Shown piece by piece: positions 8,390-16,297 of a stretch of DNA of 20,220 nt. Where the stretch lies: NCBI GenBank assembly GCA_020049615.1, contig JAIFKN010000055.1, positions 1 through 20,220 of the forward strand, read 5' to 3'. The DNA comes from a bacterium. GTDB lineage: Bacteria > Planctomycetota > UBA11346. Each line of letters opens with the position of its first letter. Position 1 is the stretch's first letter. A program made the translations under genes and the position numbers. The notes under the pieces are model-generated. The model was not told the origin of the DNA and did no database searches. It worked only from the letters and a program-made list of their open reading frames with translations.

Positions 8390-9982
8390 TCAGAAGTCGA
8401 TGGTCAGGCCGACGCCGACGTTGAAGGCGCGCGGGTACTCCGTGCCGTCGATGGTGGCGGTCTCGGTCGATACGGCCCCGGCCGCATCCAGACGCAGTGC
8501 CCAGAGGTTGAGACCGAAGCCGGCGTGCAGCATGGCGCCGGTCTCAGATTCGGCGAGGTCGGTGGATGCGCCGGCGCGCAGGGCGAGGAAGCGTAGAAGG
8601 TTCCACTCGATGCCGGCGCCGAGGCGCTGGCTGGCGAACTCGACCGACAGGTTCGGGTTGATGCCCGCCGCCAGGACCCGGCCACTGGTCGTGCTGATGA
8701 CGGTGCGGTTCTCGGTCAGATCAAGATCAGCGGCCAGGCACACCGTCTCCCACGGGTAGAGCGCCACGCCAAGCGCGACCTGCGGATCGAGATCGACATC
8801 GTCGACCGTGAAGCTCTGGCCGTCGGCATCGTGGAAGGTCCCGCCCTTGAGCACCGGCCGGTTGAGGTTGCGCACGGTCAGGCCGGCCTGCGCCCACGAA
8901 CAGCGGGCCACCAACCCGAGATCGACGCCGGCAGTGACGGTCTGCTCCGACTCTTCGAAGGCGTCCTGGAGCAGACTGCCGACATCCTCGGTCTCGGATT
9001 GCAGACGGATCTTGGCGCCAGCGACACGACCGACCATCAGCTTGAGGTTGCCACCGACCGAGAGGTGGTCGCCAAGCGCCCAGCCGATGCTCAGCGGAAC
9101 CTCAGCGACGGTATAGCCACCGGTGAACACCGCCGTCTGGTTGTTGTCGAACGACGTGGCAGCGCTGAAGCCCGAGGCGTTGATCGCGTCGATCAGCAGT
9201 CCGCCGCCACCGGCGATGAGGCTGTCGATGTCCGACTGGGTCAACCCGGCCTGGCCGGCGGCGTAGTCGAGCCGCCGCACGGCCTCATCCGCCGCTGCGC
9301 CGCCGCCGAGAGCGGTGGCAAGGGCGGTAGCATTGCCGCCAGTGATCAGGGTCGGCACATGCCCGGAGGTGTAGCCGTCGGGAGCCGTGGCGTTGTTGAT
9401 GTCCGTGACGATGGCGGTCCCCGTGTCGGTCCCGAAGCCGACGTTGACCAGGTCGAGATCGGCGACCGAGACCACGCCCTCGACGAACTGTCGTACACCG
9501 ATGCCGACATGCAGCACCCGCGTGTTCAGCAAGCCGATATTCGCACCCAAGGACACCGTATCGCGGGATGGGGTGAAGCGGTTGATCAGATCGAGGGTCG
9601 CCATCACGGTCTTCAGCGCCTCGGGCGAGGTCCCCGTGGTCCCGAGGTTGCTCAGCGCATCGATGTCGACATCGGCGATCTGCTCGACCCAGTTTGCGAG
9701 GTCGCCCCGGACCTCGACCTGGACACCGGTATCGACCAGGCCGACACCCCAGTCCTTGCGTCCGATGAAATTCGGATCCGCCTCCAGTTTGGCATCCTCC
9801 TCGCCCGTCCTGCCGAAGAAACCGTACATGCCCGGGTTGTAGTACGCGGCGGTATGGTCGTCGGTGGCAGCGGTGCCTGTGCCGCCCATGCCCAGGGCCC
9901 GTGGACCGACGATGTGGGAATCCATCGCTGCAAGCGGGGCGGTGGCGATGGCGAGCAGGCTGGCTGCGAGTGCGATCCGCAT
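8390..9982 (-). CDS. TraF-like outer-membrane beta-barrel protein
   Basis: A 530-residue protein with a Sec signal peptide (residues 1-18 or 1-19, hydrophobic LAASLLAIATAPLAA). Right after it comes GPRALGMGGTGTAATDD and AYYNP, the N-terminal hallmark of the TraF-like/FadL-like outer-membrane protein group (PF13729). The rest alternates amphipathic strands with loops, and the chain ends in GLTIDF with a terminal Phe, the usual Bam recognition signal, so insertion in the outer membrane is expected. The C-terminal half (roughly 290-530) has the most regular strand pattern; the middle (about 190-285) is Ala/Gly-rich and helical in character. Despite the family name, there are no conjugation genes nearby. 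A ribosome site GGAGGT lies six bases upstream and a near-consensus promoter precedes it. It diverges from the NtrC-like regulator gene and converges on the CYTH gene. Role (porin or hydrophobic-substrate channel) is unproven. Confidence 0.8.
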   Translation of the reverse strand: MRIALAASLLAIATAPLAAMDSHIVGPRALGMGGTGTAATDDHTAAYYNPGMYGFFGRTGEEDAKLEADPNFIGRKDWGVGLVDTGVQVEVRGDLANWVEQIADVDIDALSNLGTTGTSPEALKTVMATLDLINRFTPSRDTVSLGANIGLLNTRVLHVGIGVRQFVEGVVSVADLDLVNVGFGTDTGTAIVTDINNATAPDGYTSGHVPTLITGGNATALATALGGGAAADEAVRRLDYAAGQAGLTQSDIDSLIAGGGGLLIDAINASGFSAATSFDNNQTAVFTGGYTVAEVPLSIGWALGDHLSVGGNLKLMVGRVAGAKIRLQSETEDVGSLLQDAFEESEQTVTAGVDLGLVARCSWAQAGLTVRNLNRPVLKGGTFHDADGQSFTVDDVDLDPQVALGVALYPWETVCLAADLDLTENRTVISTTSGRVLAAGINPNLSVEFASQRLGAGIEWNLLRFLALRAGASTDLAESETGAMLHAGFGLNLWALRLDAAGAVSTETATIDGTEYPRAFNVGVGLTIDF

Positions 9983-9986
9983 GGTG

Positions 9987-9992
9987 ACCTCC
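9987..9992 (-). promoter_or_regulatory. Strong Shine-Dalgarno site of the outer-membrane barrel gene
   Basis: GGAGGT on the minus strand, ideally spaced from the ATG at 9982. It fixes the start and contrasts with the regulatory genes of the window, which lack such a site. Confidence 0.8.
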
Positions 9993-10002
9993 GGATCCGT
10001 CG

Positions 10003-10032
10003 ATCATAACCGCGACCACCCGGCGTTGTCAA
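10003..10032 (-). promoter_or_regulatory. Near-consensus sigma70-type promoter of the barrel gene
   Basis: Minus strand: -35 TTGACA (10032-10027, 6/6) and -10 TATGAT (10008-10003, 5/6) with an 18-nt spacer, giving a predicted start near 9996 and a short leader that contains the GGAGGT ribosome site. It is the clearest promoter in the window. Its -35 box overlaps the -35 of the divergent regulator promoter. Confidence 0.75.
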
Positions 10033-10053
10033 ACCTCCGCCCGCGCGGATAAC
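10026..10053 (+). promoter_or_regulatory. Candidate promoter of the NtrC-like regulator operon, possibly leaderless
   Basis: Plus strand: -35 TTGTCA (10026-10031, 5/6) and -10 GATAAC (10048-10053, 4/6), 16-nt spacer. The -10 ends 6 nt before the ATG at 10060, so the first transcribed base would be about the A of the start codon. The -35 is the same DNA as the barrel gene's -35 read on the other strand (TTGTCAA/TTGACAA), so the two promoters should compete for polymerase. Confidence 0.45.
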
Positions 10054-10059
10054 GGGTCC

Positions 10060-11355
10060 ATGCCGGACCGCGATATCCCCCAGGTGCTCATCGTCGACGA
10101 CGACGCAGCGGTGTGCTGGGCGTTGGAGCGGGCCCTGGCCAAGGCCGGCTGGCGCGTGCTGGTCGCTGCCGACGCCGCCGCTGCCCGGCGCCGGGTCAAG
10201 GCCGGGGTCGATGTGGTGGTGACCGACATCCGCATGCCCGGTGAAAGCGGCCTCGATCTGCTGGCGACGCTGCGCGCCGAACACCCCGACCTGCCGGTCG
10301 TGGTGATGACTGCGCATGGCACCATGGAGACCGCGGTCGAGGCGGTGGCGAAGGGCGCCTTCGACTATCTGCCCAAGCCGCTCGATCTCGACCGCACCAT
10401 CGCGGTGGTGCGGCGGGCGCTGGGCGAGACCCCCTTGGCTGCATCCGCGCGGCCGGGGACGACCTTCGACGAAGACGGCATCGTCGGCGGTTCGCTGGCC
10501 ATGCAGGAGGTCTACCGCCGCCTCGCCGCCGCCGCGGCCTCCGGCGTCGCGGTGCTGTTCAGCGGTCCTGCCGGCGTCGGCAAGGAGGTCCTGGCCCGGG
10601 CCTTGCATCGCCACGGCGCCCGGCGCGATGAACCGTTCGTCCATGTCGGCTGCACCGCCCTGGCCGCAGACGAGGTCGCGGGCCGCGTCAACGCCTCGAC
10701 CGGCACGCTGTTCCTCGACGAGGTCGACGCCCTCGCTCCCGAGGCCCAGACCGCGCTGGCCGCCGCCCTGCAAGGCGCCAGCGCCCGCGTCGTCGCCGCC
10801 AGCCGGCGGGATCTCACCCGCCTCGCCGCCAACGGTGCGTTCAGCGACGACCTGGCCTGCCGGCTGGGCACCCTGCACATCGCCGTGCCGCCGCTCGCCG
10901 AGCGCCCCGACGACCTGCCGCAGCTGGTGCGGGCCTTCCTCGCCCGCGCCGCCGCGCGGCTCAACCGTCAACTGGCGATCACCGACCGCGCGCTGACGCG
11001 CATCGCGGCCCACGCCTGGCCCGGCAACGTGCGCGAACTGAAGCACGCGATCGAGGAGGCCGCGGTGCTGGCGGTCGGCGGTGTGGTCGACGCCGAGCAC
11101 CTGATGATCGGCGACGCCGAGGCGCCGCTGTCCGGCCTGCCGGGCTTCGCCGCCGCGGCGGCCGTCCTGGCCCGTCGTCTGATCGACAGCTCGCCGGGAC
11201 GCGTGCATGAGCTCGCCCTCGAGGAGCTCGAGGCGGTGCTGGTGCGCGAGGCCCTCGCCCGCACCGAGGGCAACCAGCTGCGGGCCGCCGAACTGCTCGG
11301 GATCAACCGAGCCACCCTGCGCAAGCGCATGGATGCGGCGGGAGTCGAGAAGTGA
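10060..11355 (+). CDS. NtrC-family response regulator lacking the GAFTGA (L1) and L2 loops
   Basis: A 431-residue protein: REC domain (acidic Asp13-15, phospho-Asp56, Thr85, Lys107), AAA+ domain about 140-345, and a Fis-type helix-turn-helix at the C-terminus (about 390-431). Walker A is GPAGVGKE (170-177), Walker B LFLDEVD (Asp221, Glu222), sensor II region WPGNVREL (321-328). Between the first AAA+ strand (HVGCTAL) and Walker B only about 11 residues remain where a normal activator has about 32; the GAFTGA loop is absent. The L2 insertion before sensor I (VVAASR) is also missing, the usual Asn of the glutamate switch is Gly198, and the first arginine-finger position is Ser263 (Arg269 is kept). 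It therefore is unlikely to remodel sigma54 polymerase; regulators such as HupR or TyrR, which also lack GAFTGA, work without sigma54. GTGA overlap couples it to the metallopeptidase gene. Confidence 0.92.
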   Translation: MPDRDIPQVLIVDDDAAVCWALERALAKAGWRVLVAADAAAARRRVKAGVDVVVTDIRMPGESGLDLLATLRAEHPDLPVVVMTAHGTMETAVEAVAKGAFDYLPKPLDLDRTIAVVRRALGETPLAASARPGTTFDEDGIVGGSLAMQEVYRRLAAAAASGVAVLFSGPAGVGKEVLARALHRHGARRDEPFVHVGCTALAADEVAGRVNASTGTLFLDEVDALAPEAQTALAAALQGASARVVAASRRDLTRLAANGAFSDDLACRLGTLHIAVPPLAERPDDLPQLVRAFLARAAARLNRQLAITDRALTRIAAHAWPGNVRELKHAIEEAAVLAVGGVVDAEHLMIGDAEAPLSGLPGFAAAAAVLARRLIDSSPGRVHELALEELEAVLVREALARTEGNQLRAAELLGINRATLRKRMDAAGVEK

Positions 11356-13802
11356 TCCGGTGCCTCGTCGTGCTGCTGGCGTTCCTGGCGCTGCAGGCCG
11401 GCGAGATGGCGGAGACGCGGCTGCCCGGCTTCCGGCTGCGCTCGGCTGCCGACGCCGCAGCGACGCAGCAGCTCGCCAGCGAACTGGGTCGCGTACGCGA
11501 AGCGCTCGCCGGCTGGCTGGGCGGCAACGTCCGACCGCTCCCCGCCCGGCTGCCTGACCTGCCGGTGCTGCTGTTCGCCAACCGCGCCGCCTTCCAGGCC
11601 CATGCCCAGGCCAACGCCAAACACGTCGCGACCGCCCACGCCGAAGGCTTCTATAGCGGCGACGGCACGCCAGGTGGCGGCCAGTTGGTGCTCTTCCGCG
11701 ACGGCGGCCGCGAGCTGTCCACCGCCCGCCATGAGCTGGTCCACTACCTCATCGACCAGATCCTGCCGGCCAAGGCCGGCCAGCCGGTGTGGTTCAACGA
11801 AGGCCTGGCGGTCTGCGCCGAGGAGGCCTGGATCGATCCCGGCCAGGTCCGCATCAGCGCCGTGCCGATGCAGCGCCAGCAGACCCTGCGCAGCCTCGCT
11901 GCCGACGGCGGGACGCCGCTCGCCGGCATCACCGCCCTGGGCGCCGACGGCTGGCTGGAGCGCGCCGGCACCGACCGCACGGCCGCCGACCGCCAGTACA
12001 CCGCCAGCTACGGCGCCGTACTGTTCCTGCTCAACCGCCATCCGCAGCAGTTCTGGGGCTTCCTCAAGCGCCTGGCCGCCGGAGAGGCGCACGATGCCGC
12101 CTACGCCGCCTCGTTCGCCGCCATCCCCGGCGGCCTCGACGCCGCCTGGCGCGCCTGGATCGCACGCGGGGCGTGGGAGGCGGCGCGGGCCTGCGACGGG
12201 CGGGCCAGCGCCGCGGCTGCGGTCGAGCACGGACTGTCCTGGCTGCCCGAGCACCTGCCGCCCGGGGATCCGGTCGAGGCGGCACGCTGGCTGACCGGCG
12301 CGGCACGCGGCTTCGCCGCCACGCCGGGTTATGAGTTCGACGCCGCCGCCGCCTGGCTCGCCGCCAGCCGCGCCCAGTCGGACCGTTCGCCGCGCCTGGC
12401 TGGCGAGGCGGCCGAGCAGGCAGCCGAGCTCTACGCGCTGCGTGGCCACCTCGCCGGCCAGGCAGATGCGCTGCTGCAGGCCTGCCGCGCCTGGGGTGAC
12501 GACGACGGCAAGGGCGACTGGACCCGGGCCGCCGCCCTCGGCCGCATCGCCGTGCAGCTGGCCGAAGCGGTCGGTCCCGACGCATTGCGCGCCTCGGCCT
12601 ATGCCGGCTATGGCGCCTGCTTCGTCCCCGGCCGCGCCAGCGCCGCTCCGGATGGCGGTGAGGCGCATGCCGAAGCCGCCCATGCCCTGGGCAGGGCCCG
12701 TGAGCTGCACCGCGCCAGCGGCGACCTCGACCACGAGGCGGCCGTGGTGCTGCTCACCGCCCAGGCGCTCTCACCCGCCGACGGCCAGGCCGGCGACTGG
12801 GCCGCCTGCATCGCCCTGGCTGACGAGGCCATCGCCCTGTGGCGTCGCCTGCCCGATCAGCAGGCGGCACGCACCGACCTCGCCCGCGCCCTCGCGGTCC
12901 GCTCCAGCCTGTTGCGCCCAGACCGCAATCCCGGCGGCGACTGGGCCGAGGCCGAGGCCGGCTACGCCCGCGAGGCGGCCTTGCTCGATCCCGACGATGA
13001 CCGCCGCAACCTGCGCAACCAGCTCGACCGCGCCTCCTGCCTGCTCGGCCTCGGCGACCACCCCCGTGCCGCCGCGAGCTTCGCTCTCGCCGAACGCCGC
13101 GCCCTGCTGGCCGAAGACCAGGGTCTGGCCGCCTACGCCGCCTACCAGGCCGGCTGGAGCCTGCAGCAGACGGACCCGGCCGCGGCCGCCGATGCCTTCC
13201 TGCGCGCCGCGCCGCGCTACCGCACCGCCGGCAAGCTGCAGCAGGAGGCGATGGCGGTATCGCAGGCGGCCCAGGCGGCGGCCAGCGCGGGCAGCGACCC
13301 GACCGCCATCGCCGCGCTGTTTGGCCGCGCCGCCGCGCTGGAACGGGCGCGCAACGAGCCGGCGCGCCTCGCCTACAATCTCTACCAGCAGGCCTGGTAC
13401 AGCGAGCCGGCCCGGCAGCAGGGCGCCGAGCCGATGGCCGCAGCCGCGCTCTATGCAGCCGCTGCAGCGGCCTGGAAACCGGTCGAGGCGACGCGCGCGG
13501 CCCAGGCCCTGCAACAGCGCGCCCGGCTGCTCAGCCCGGCATCCGGCGCGAAGAGCGGCTGGGCCGAAGGCGCCACCGCCTGGGCCGAGGCCGCCAACGC
13601 GCTCGCCACCCTGCCTGATGCCGACAAGCGCCAGGGCGAGCGCGGCCACGCCTTGCATCAGCAGGCCTGGTGCCTGATCCGCGGAGACGGCAAACGCATG
13701 ACGCGCGAAGCCAAGAGTCTGTTCCAGCAGGCCGTCCGTCTGCAGCAGGCCGCCGGCGACGCCAAGGGGGCCGAGGCGAGTGCGAGCTGGATCAAGGACT
13801 GA
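11352..13802 (+). CDS. Secreted zinc metallopeptidase (peptidase MA-like) with long helical-repeat tail
   Basis: An 816-residue protein starting at GTG 11352, overlapping the regulator stop by four bases. Residues 1-16 form a signal peptide (IRCLVVLLAFLALQA). The catalytic part carries HELVH at 127-131 (two zinc-binding His and the catalytic Glu) and WFNEGLA with Glu150 as the likely third ligand, the gluzincin arrangement seen in peptidase MA-like and DUF1570-type proteins. From about residue 330 to the end the sequence is Ala-rich and built of repeated helical pairs (AAAxxYxxAxxLxxxxG-like), suggesting TPR-like repeats for protein binding; a conserved TPR consensus is only approximate. Export to the periplasm or cell surface is expected. 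Coupling to the GAFTGA-less regulator implies joint expression; the substrate is unknown. The alternative is an inactive scaffold, but the zinc ligands are all present. Confidence 0.82.
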   Translation: MIRCLVVLLAFLALQAGEMAETRLPGFRLRSAADAAATQQLASELGRVREALAGWLGGNVRPLPARLPDLPVLLFANRAAFQAHAQANAKHVATAHAEGFYSGDGTPGGGQLVLFRDGGRELSTARHELVHYLIDQILPAKAGQPVWFNEGLAVCAEEAWIDPGQVRISAVPMQRQQTLRSLAADGGTPLAGITALGADGWLERAGTDRTAADRQYTASYGAVLFLLNRHPQQFWGFLKRLAAGEAHDAAYAASFAAIPGGLDAAWRAWIARGAWEAARACDGRASAAAAVEHGLSWLPEHLPPGDPVEAARWLTGAARGFAATPGYEFDAAAAWLAASRAQSDRSPRLAGEAAEQAAELYALRGHLAGQADALLQACRAWGDDDGKGDWTRAAALGRIAVQLAEAVGPDALRASAYAGYGACFVPGRASAAPDGGEAHAEAAHALGRARELHRASGDLDHEAAVVLLTAQALSPADGQAGDWAACIALADEAIALWRRLPDQQAARTDLARALAVRSSLLRPDRNPGGDWAEAEAGYAREAALLDPDDDRRNLRNQLDRASCLLGLGDHPRAAASFALAERRALLAEDQGLAAYAAYQAGWSLQQTDPAAAADAFLRAAPRYRTAGKLQQEAMAVSQAAQAAASAGSDPTAIAALFGRAAALERARNEPARLAYNLYQQAWYSEPARQQGAEPMAAAALYAAAAAAWKPVEATRAAQALQQRARLLSPASGAKSGWAEGATAWAEAANALATLPDADKRQGERGHALHQQAWCLIRGDGKRMTREAKSLFQQAVRLQQAAGDAKGAEASASWIKD

Positions 13803-13849
13803 GCCTGGGAGGGTCGAGCCCTTTCAGTTCCCGTGCCTGAGCAACGCAG

Positions 13850-13923
13850 TGGCGCGCGGCGCTCTCCAGCGTGCGCACCACGGTGGTGCCCACCGCGATG
13901 ACGCGCCCGCCTGCGGCGCGCGT
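13850..13923 (-). pseudogene. Fragment of queA (residues about 240-263), relic of a diverged copy
   Basis: These 74 bases match 16592-16665 inside intact queA at 70 positions, with the first 41 identical. The four differences (13891, 13906, 13909, 13912) fall at third codon positions of the queA frame, and each is synonymous (Val, Gly, Gly, Ala). On the minus strand it still reads the conserved GGRVIAVGTTVVRTLESAAR segment. Similarity ends abruptly on both sides, with no start, stop or ribosome site, so it is not a gene. The synonymous-only pattern means the two copies diverged while at least one was under protein-level selection. Confidence 0.85.
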
Positions 13924-13941
13924 GCGGTCGTAGCCGGTTCT

Positions 13942-13976
13942 TTGACCGTTGACCGCTATCGTCCGTCAGCGGTTGG
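13942..13976. repeat. Tandem heptamer and inverted repeat between convergent genes
   Basis: TTGACCG occurs twice in tandem (13942-13948, 13949-13955). An inverted repeat follows: ACCGCT (13952-13957) and AGCGGT (13968-13973) with a 10-nt loop, extendable by G-T pairs. It may serve as a weak bidirectional terminator for the convergent genes ending at 13802 and 14058, but no T-tract follows. The rest of the 255-bp gap, apart from the queA fragment, shows nothing recognisable. Confidence 0.4.
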
Positions 13977-14057
13977 TGGACGCTGTGAGCCGCGCGTTTC
14001 CACGTTTGCGTGACGCTGTCGCCGCCGTCATGGTGTAGCCAGACTGCAACTCCCGGC

Positions 14058-15830
14058 TCAACGGGCGCCGTCCCGGGTGAATCGCGCGGCCAGCCTGGCC
14101 TGTTCCTGGGCGGTGATGGGGACGATCGTCGAGTAGTTCTCGAGGGCGATCAGGCCGATGCACCGGCCGGCGGCCAGGCGGTCGATGAAGGCGGTCCGCT
14201 CGGCGGGCGAGGCCTCGGCGGCAGCCCCCCGGGCCAAGGTCACCAGAGCATTCGTGTGGTGCCACACCCAGGATGCGGGGCCGCTGCCCTGATCCAGGCC
14301 GAGCACCGCCGCCTGATCGAGCCATCCCTGCTCGATGGCGAGCTGGAGCCGCACGACGGCATCGGCCCGGATGCGGTCGTCGGTGAACAACTCGTGGCCG
14401 TTACAGGTGATGGTTCGCAAGCTGGTGAACAGGACGAACGCCGCCGCCTGTCGGGCCCGAGGGGGCAATCCTGGGGCGGTGACCGCGGCCAGGGTCCGGC
14501 GGGAGAGATAGACGGCGGTCGGCACCGGATCGTTGGCCAACTGATGGTTCGGTTCTGGGATCGGATTGGGATACATCGCCGGAACCCCGGTGCCGCTGCT
14601 CAGGCTGCGCCCCAGCGCCACCAGGGAGGCCGCCATGCTGCGCTCGGCGGGCAGGCCGGCCAGGATGGCGCCTGCTTCGGCGTCGCGCCCGGCGACCAGG
14701 GCCGGCCAGGCCAGTTCCCACGCCGCCGCCACGCGCAAGGGCAACTCCCCCTGGGTCAAGGCACTGCGCCAATGTTCGGCGGCCTGGGCCGGGGCGGCGG
14801 TGCGGAGCAGTTCCGCTGCCAGGAAATGCCCGACCGACGGCACCACGGCAACGGCGGCCTGGGCGGCGGCCTCCCGCGTCGTGCCCCTCAGGGCCGGCTC
14901 AGCATGGGGCGTCTGGGCCAAGCGGAGCAGGGCGACCTGGGCGATCACCAGGCGGGCATCCTCGATGGATTGCATGCCTCGCTGGACATTGGCGATATCT
15001 GCGGGGAATCCTGTGGCCTCCGGTCGCAGGCGCGACAGGACCAACACCACCTTCTGCAACGGCTCGGCCTCGGGTTTGTCCACGATGGCTGGCTTCAGCA
15101 GACAGCGCAAGGCTCCGGCCTGGGGATCACCGAAATTCCCCAGTTCGAAGAGGGAATACCATAAGGTCGTCAACATCTCCCCCGGCGCCTTGTCCTTGAA
15201 GAAATCGCCGTGGAGGCCCGGACTCCCTATCCAGTCGATCACCGCCCGATGGTAGAGGATGCGCGTGCCGAGGGGCGTGTCCGGGTTCATGGCATCGCTG
15301 CGCAACCGGCCGAAGGCGTCCCGTCGCCACGCCGTGATCTGGTCCTCGGAAACCTTCTCCAGGTTGTTCCAGACATGCACCGGTTCCACGCCCAGGAGCC
15401 GGTCGTCGGGCACCCACGAGAGCGCCGCGATCTCGCGGCGCGGGTCGTTCGCGGCGCGGGCTTGCTGGACCAGACTCTTGTAGGTCCGCCACGCGACCCC
15501 GGCCTTGCCGAATCCTAACGCCTGCCCGGCCTCGTAACGGAGCCGGGCATCTTCGGCATAGGCGGCTTGGCGCTGACGCTCGGCGGCATTTTCCTGTGCT
15601 GCCTTGGCGTCGGCATCGGCCTGGGCCCGGGCAGCGGCTTGGCGGTAGTAGTCAGCCATACCGGCGGCGGCCGAACTGCCGGCGTCATTGGGTTGCGCCG
15701 CCAGCCTGGCGCGTTCAAGATCATTCCGCTGTTCCGCCTTCCAGTTTTCCATCGCTTCGTGCTCTGAGGCGACGGCAGTCCCAGCCAACACAGTGGCCAG
15801 GACGACAAGCGAGAGGGATCGGCAGATCAT
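14058..15830 (-). CDS. Secreted alpha-helical protein of unknown function
   Basis: A 590-residue protein. I do not recognise its family. The ATG at 15830 is chosen because it overlaps the upstream lipoprotein stop (ATGA) and begins a good signal peptide (CRSLSLVVLATVLAGTAVA, cleavage near residue 21); an in-frame ATG at 15845 would add five residues. Residues about 25-105 are highly charged and Ala/Gln/Glu-rich (KAEQRNDLERAR, AARAQADADAKAAQE), suggesting a coiled coil. The remainder is Ala/Leu-rich with helical-repeat character (for example LRVAAAWELAWPALVAGRDAEAG). No catalytic motif was found. Two scattered Cys (in LRCLLKP and TITCNG) give no metal-site pattern. It most likely works in the periplasm with the lipoprotein encoded just upstream, perhaps as a scaffold. 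It converges on the metallopeptidase gene across a gap that contains a queA fragment. Confidence 0.7.
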   Translation of the reverse strand: MICRSLSLVVLATVLAGTAVASEHEAMENWKAEQRNDLERARLAAQPNDAGSSAAAGMADYYRQAAARAQADADAKAAQENAAERQRQAAYAEDARLRYEAGQALGFGKAGVAWRTYKSLVQQARAANDPRREIAALSWVPDDRLLGVEPVHVWNNLEKVSEDQITAWRRDAFGRLRSDAMNPDTPLGTRILYHRAVIDWIGSPGLHGDFFKDKAPGEMLTTLWYSLFELGNFGDPQAGALRCLLKPAIVDKPEAEPLQKVVLVLSRLRPEATGFPADIANVQRGMQSIEDARLVIAQVALLRLAQTPHAEPALRGTTREAAAQAAVAVVPSVGHFLAAELLRTAAPAQAAEHWRSALTQGELPLRVAAAWELAWPALVAGRDAEAGAILAGLPAERSMAASLVALGRSLSSGTGVPAMYPNPIPEPNHQLANDPVPTAVYLSRRTLAAVTAPGLPPRARQAAAFVLFTSLRTITCNGHELFTDDRIRADAVVRLQLAIEQGWLDQAAVLGLDQGSGPASWVWHHTNALVTLARGAAAEASPAERTAFIDRLAAGRCIGLIALENYSTIVPITAQEQARLAARFTRDGAR

Positions 15831-16270
15831 GGTTGGGATTCCCATTGTTCGATGCGCAGGTCGCCTTGCGGGGTCCGGGAGTAGCGCAGGCACTCGCGGC
15901 CGCGGAGCAGGATCCCGCCAACCCGGTCCACGGCCCAAGCGTTGGCCGCGGCGACCAGGTCCGGCACGGGATCGGGCGTGCCCGCCGGCGCCCGCCAGAC
16001 GGCATCCAGCCGTCGCCAATCCACAGAAGGCATCACCACGGTCCCGGGGCGGTCGGCGACAAATACCCAGGGAGCGTCCGGCAACGGCGTGCCCGGCCAA
16101 TCCTCGGGGCGCGGCACCGTCCCCAGCGGAGTCGGGTTCCGTTGGGACGCGACCCAGGCCTTCCGCACCAGTTCCTTGCGGTCGTCCCCAGCCCGGTCGG
16201 CATCGCACCGTTCGTCGCAACCGGCACAGAGGAGCACCAGACCGGCGGTCGCCATGAAAACGCAGCGCAT
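15827..16270 (-). CDS. Small lipoprotein of unknown function
   Basis: A 147-residue product from ATG 16270. It has a short basic start (MRC), a hydrophobic stretch and the lipobox LCAGC with the acylated Cys at residue 18, so it should be a membrane-anchored lipoprotein. ATG 16255 would leave a signal too short and without positive charge; ATG 16303 would add 11 residues of poor signal-like character. The mature part is Pro/Trp-rich with alternating strand character (PWVFVADRPGTVVM, GGILLRGRECLRYSR) and resembles no family I recognise. The last codons overlap the next gene (ATGA), making a two-gene operon with the secreted helical protein. Additional Cys at 22 and in GRECLRY could form a disulfide. 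Confidence 0.68.
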   Translation of the reverse strand: MRCVFMATAGLVLLCAGCDERCDADRAGDDRKELVRKAWVASQRNPTPLGTVPRPEDWPGTPLPDAPWVFVADRPGTVVMPSVDWRRLDAVWRAPAGTPDPVPDLVAAANAWAVDRVGGILLRGRECLRYSRTPQGDLRIEQWESQP

Positions 16271-16297
16271 GGCAGGATTTCCAAGGGAACAGACGAT

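Noticed and set aside
8831..10009. 392-codon plus-strand frame opposite the barrel gene
   Set aside because: The minus strand has a signal peptide, family N-terminal motif, strong ribosome site and promoter; the plus frame has none.
9652..12734. Minus-strand frames of 518 and 588 codons opposite the regulator and peptidase genes
   Set aside because: Codon-aligned shadows caused by high GC; no motif, and they would span the well-defined divergent promoter region.
14010..15164. 384-codon plus-strand frame opposite the secreted helical protein
   Set aside because: The minus-strand gene has a signal peptide and an ATGA overlap with the lipoprotein gene; the plus product is Gly/Gln-rich without motifs.
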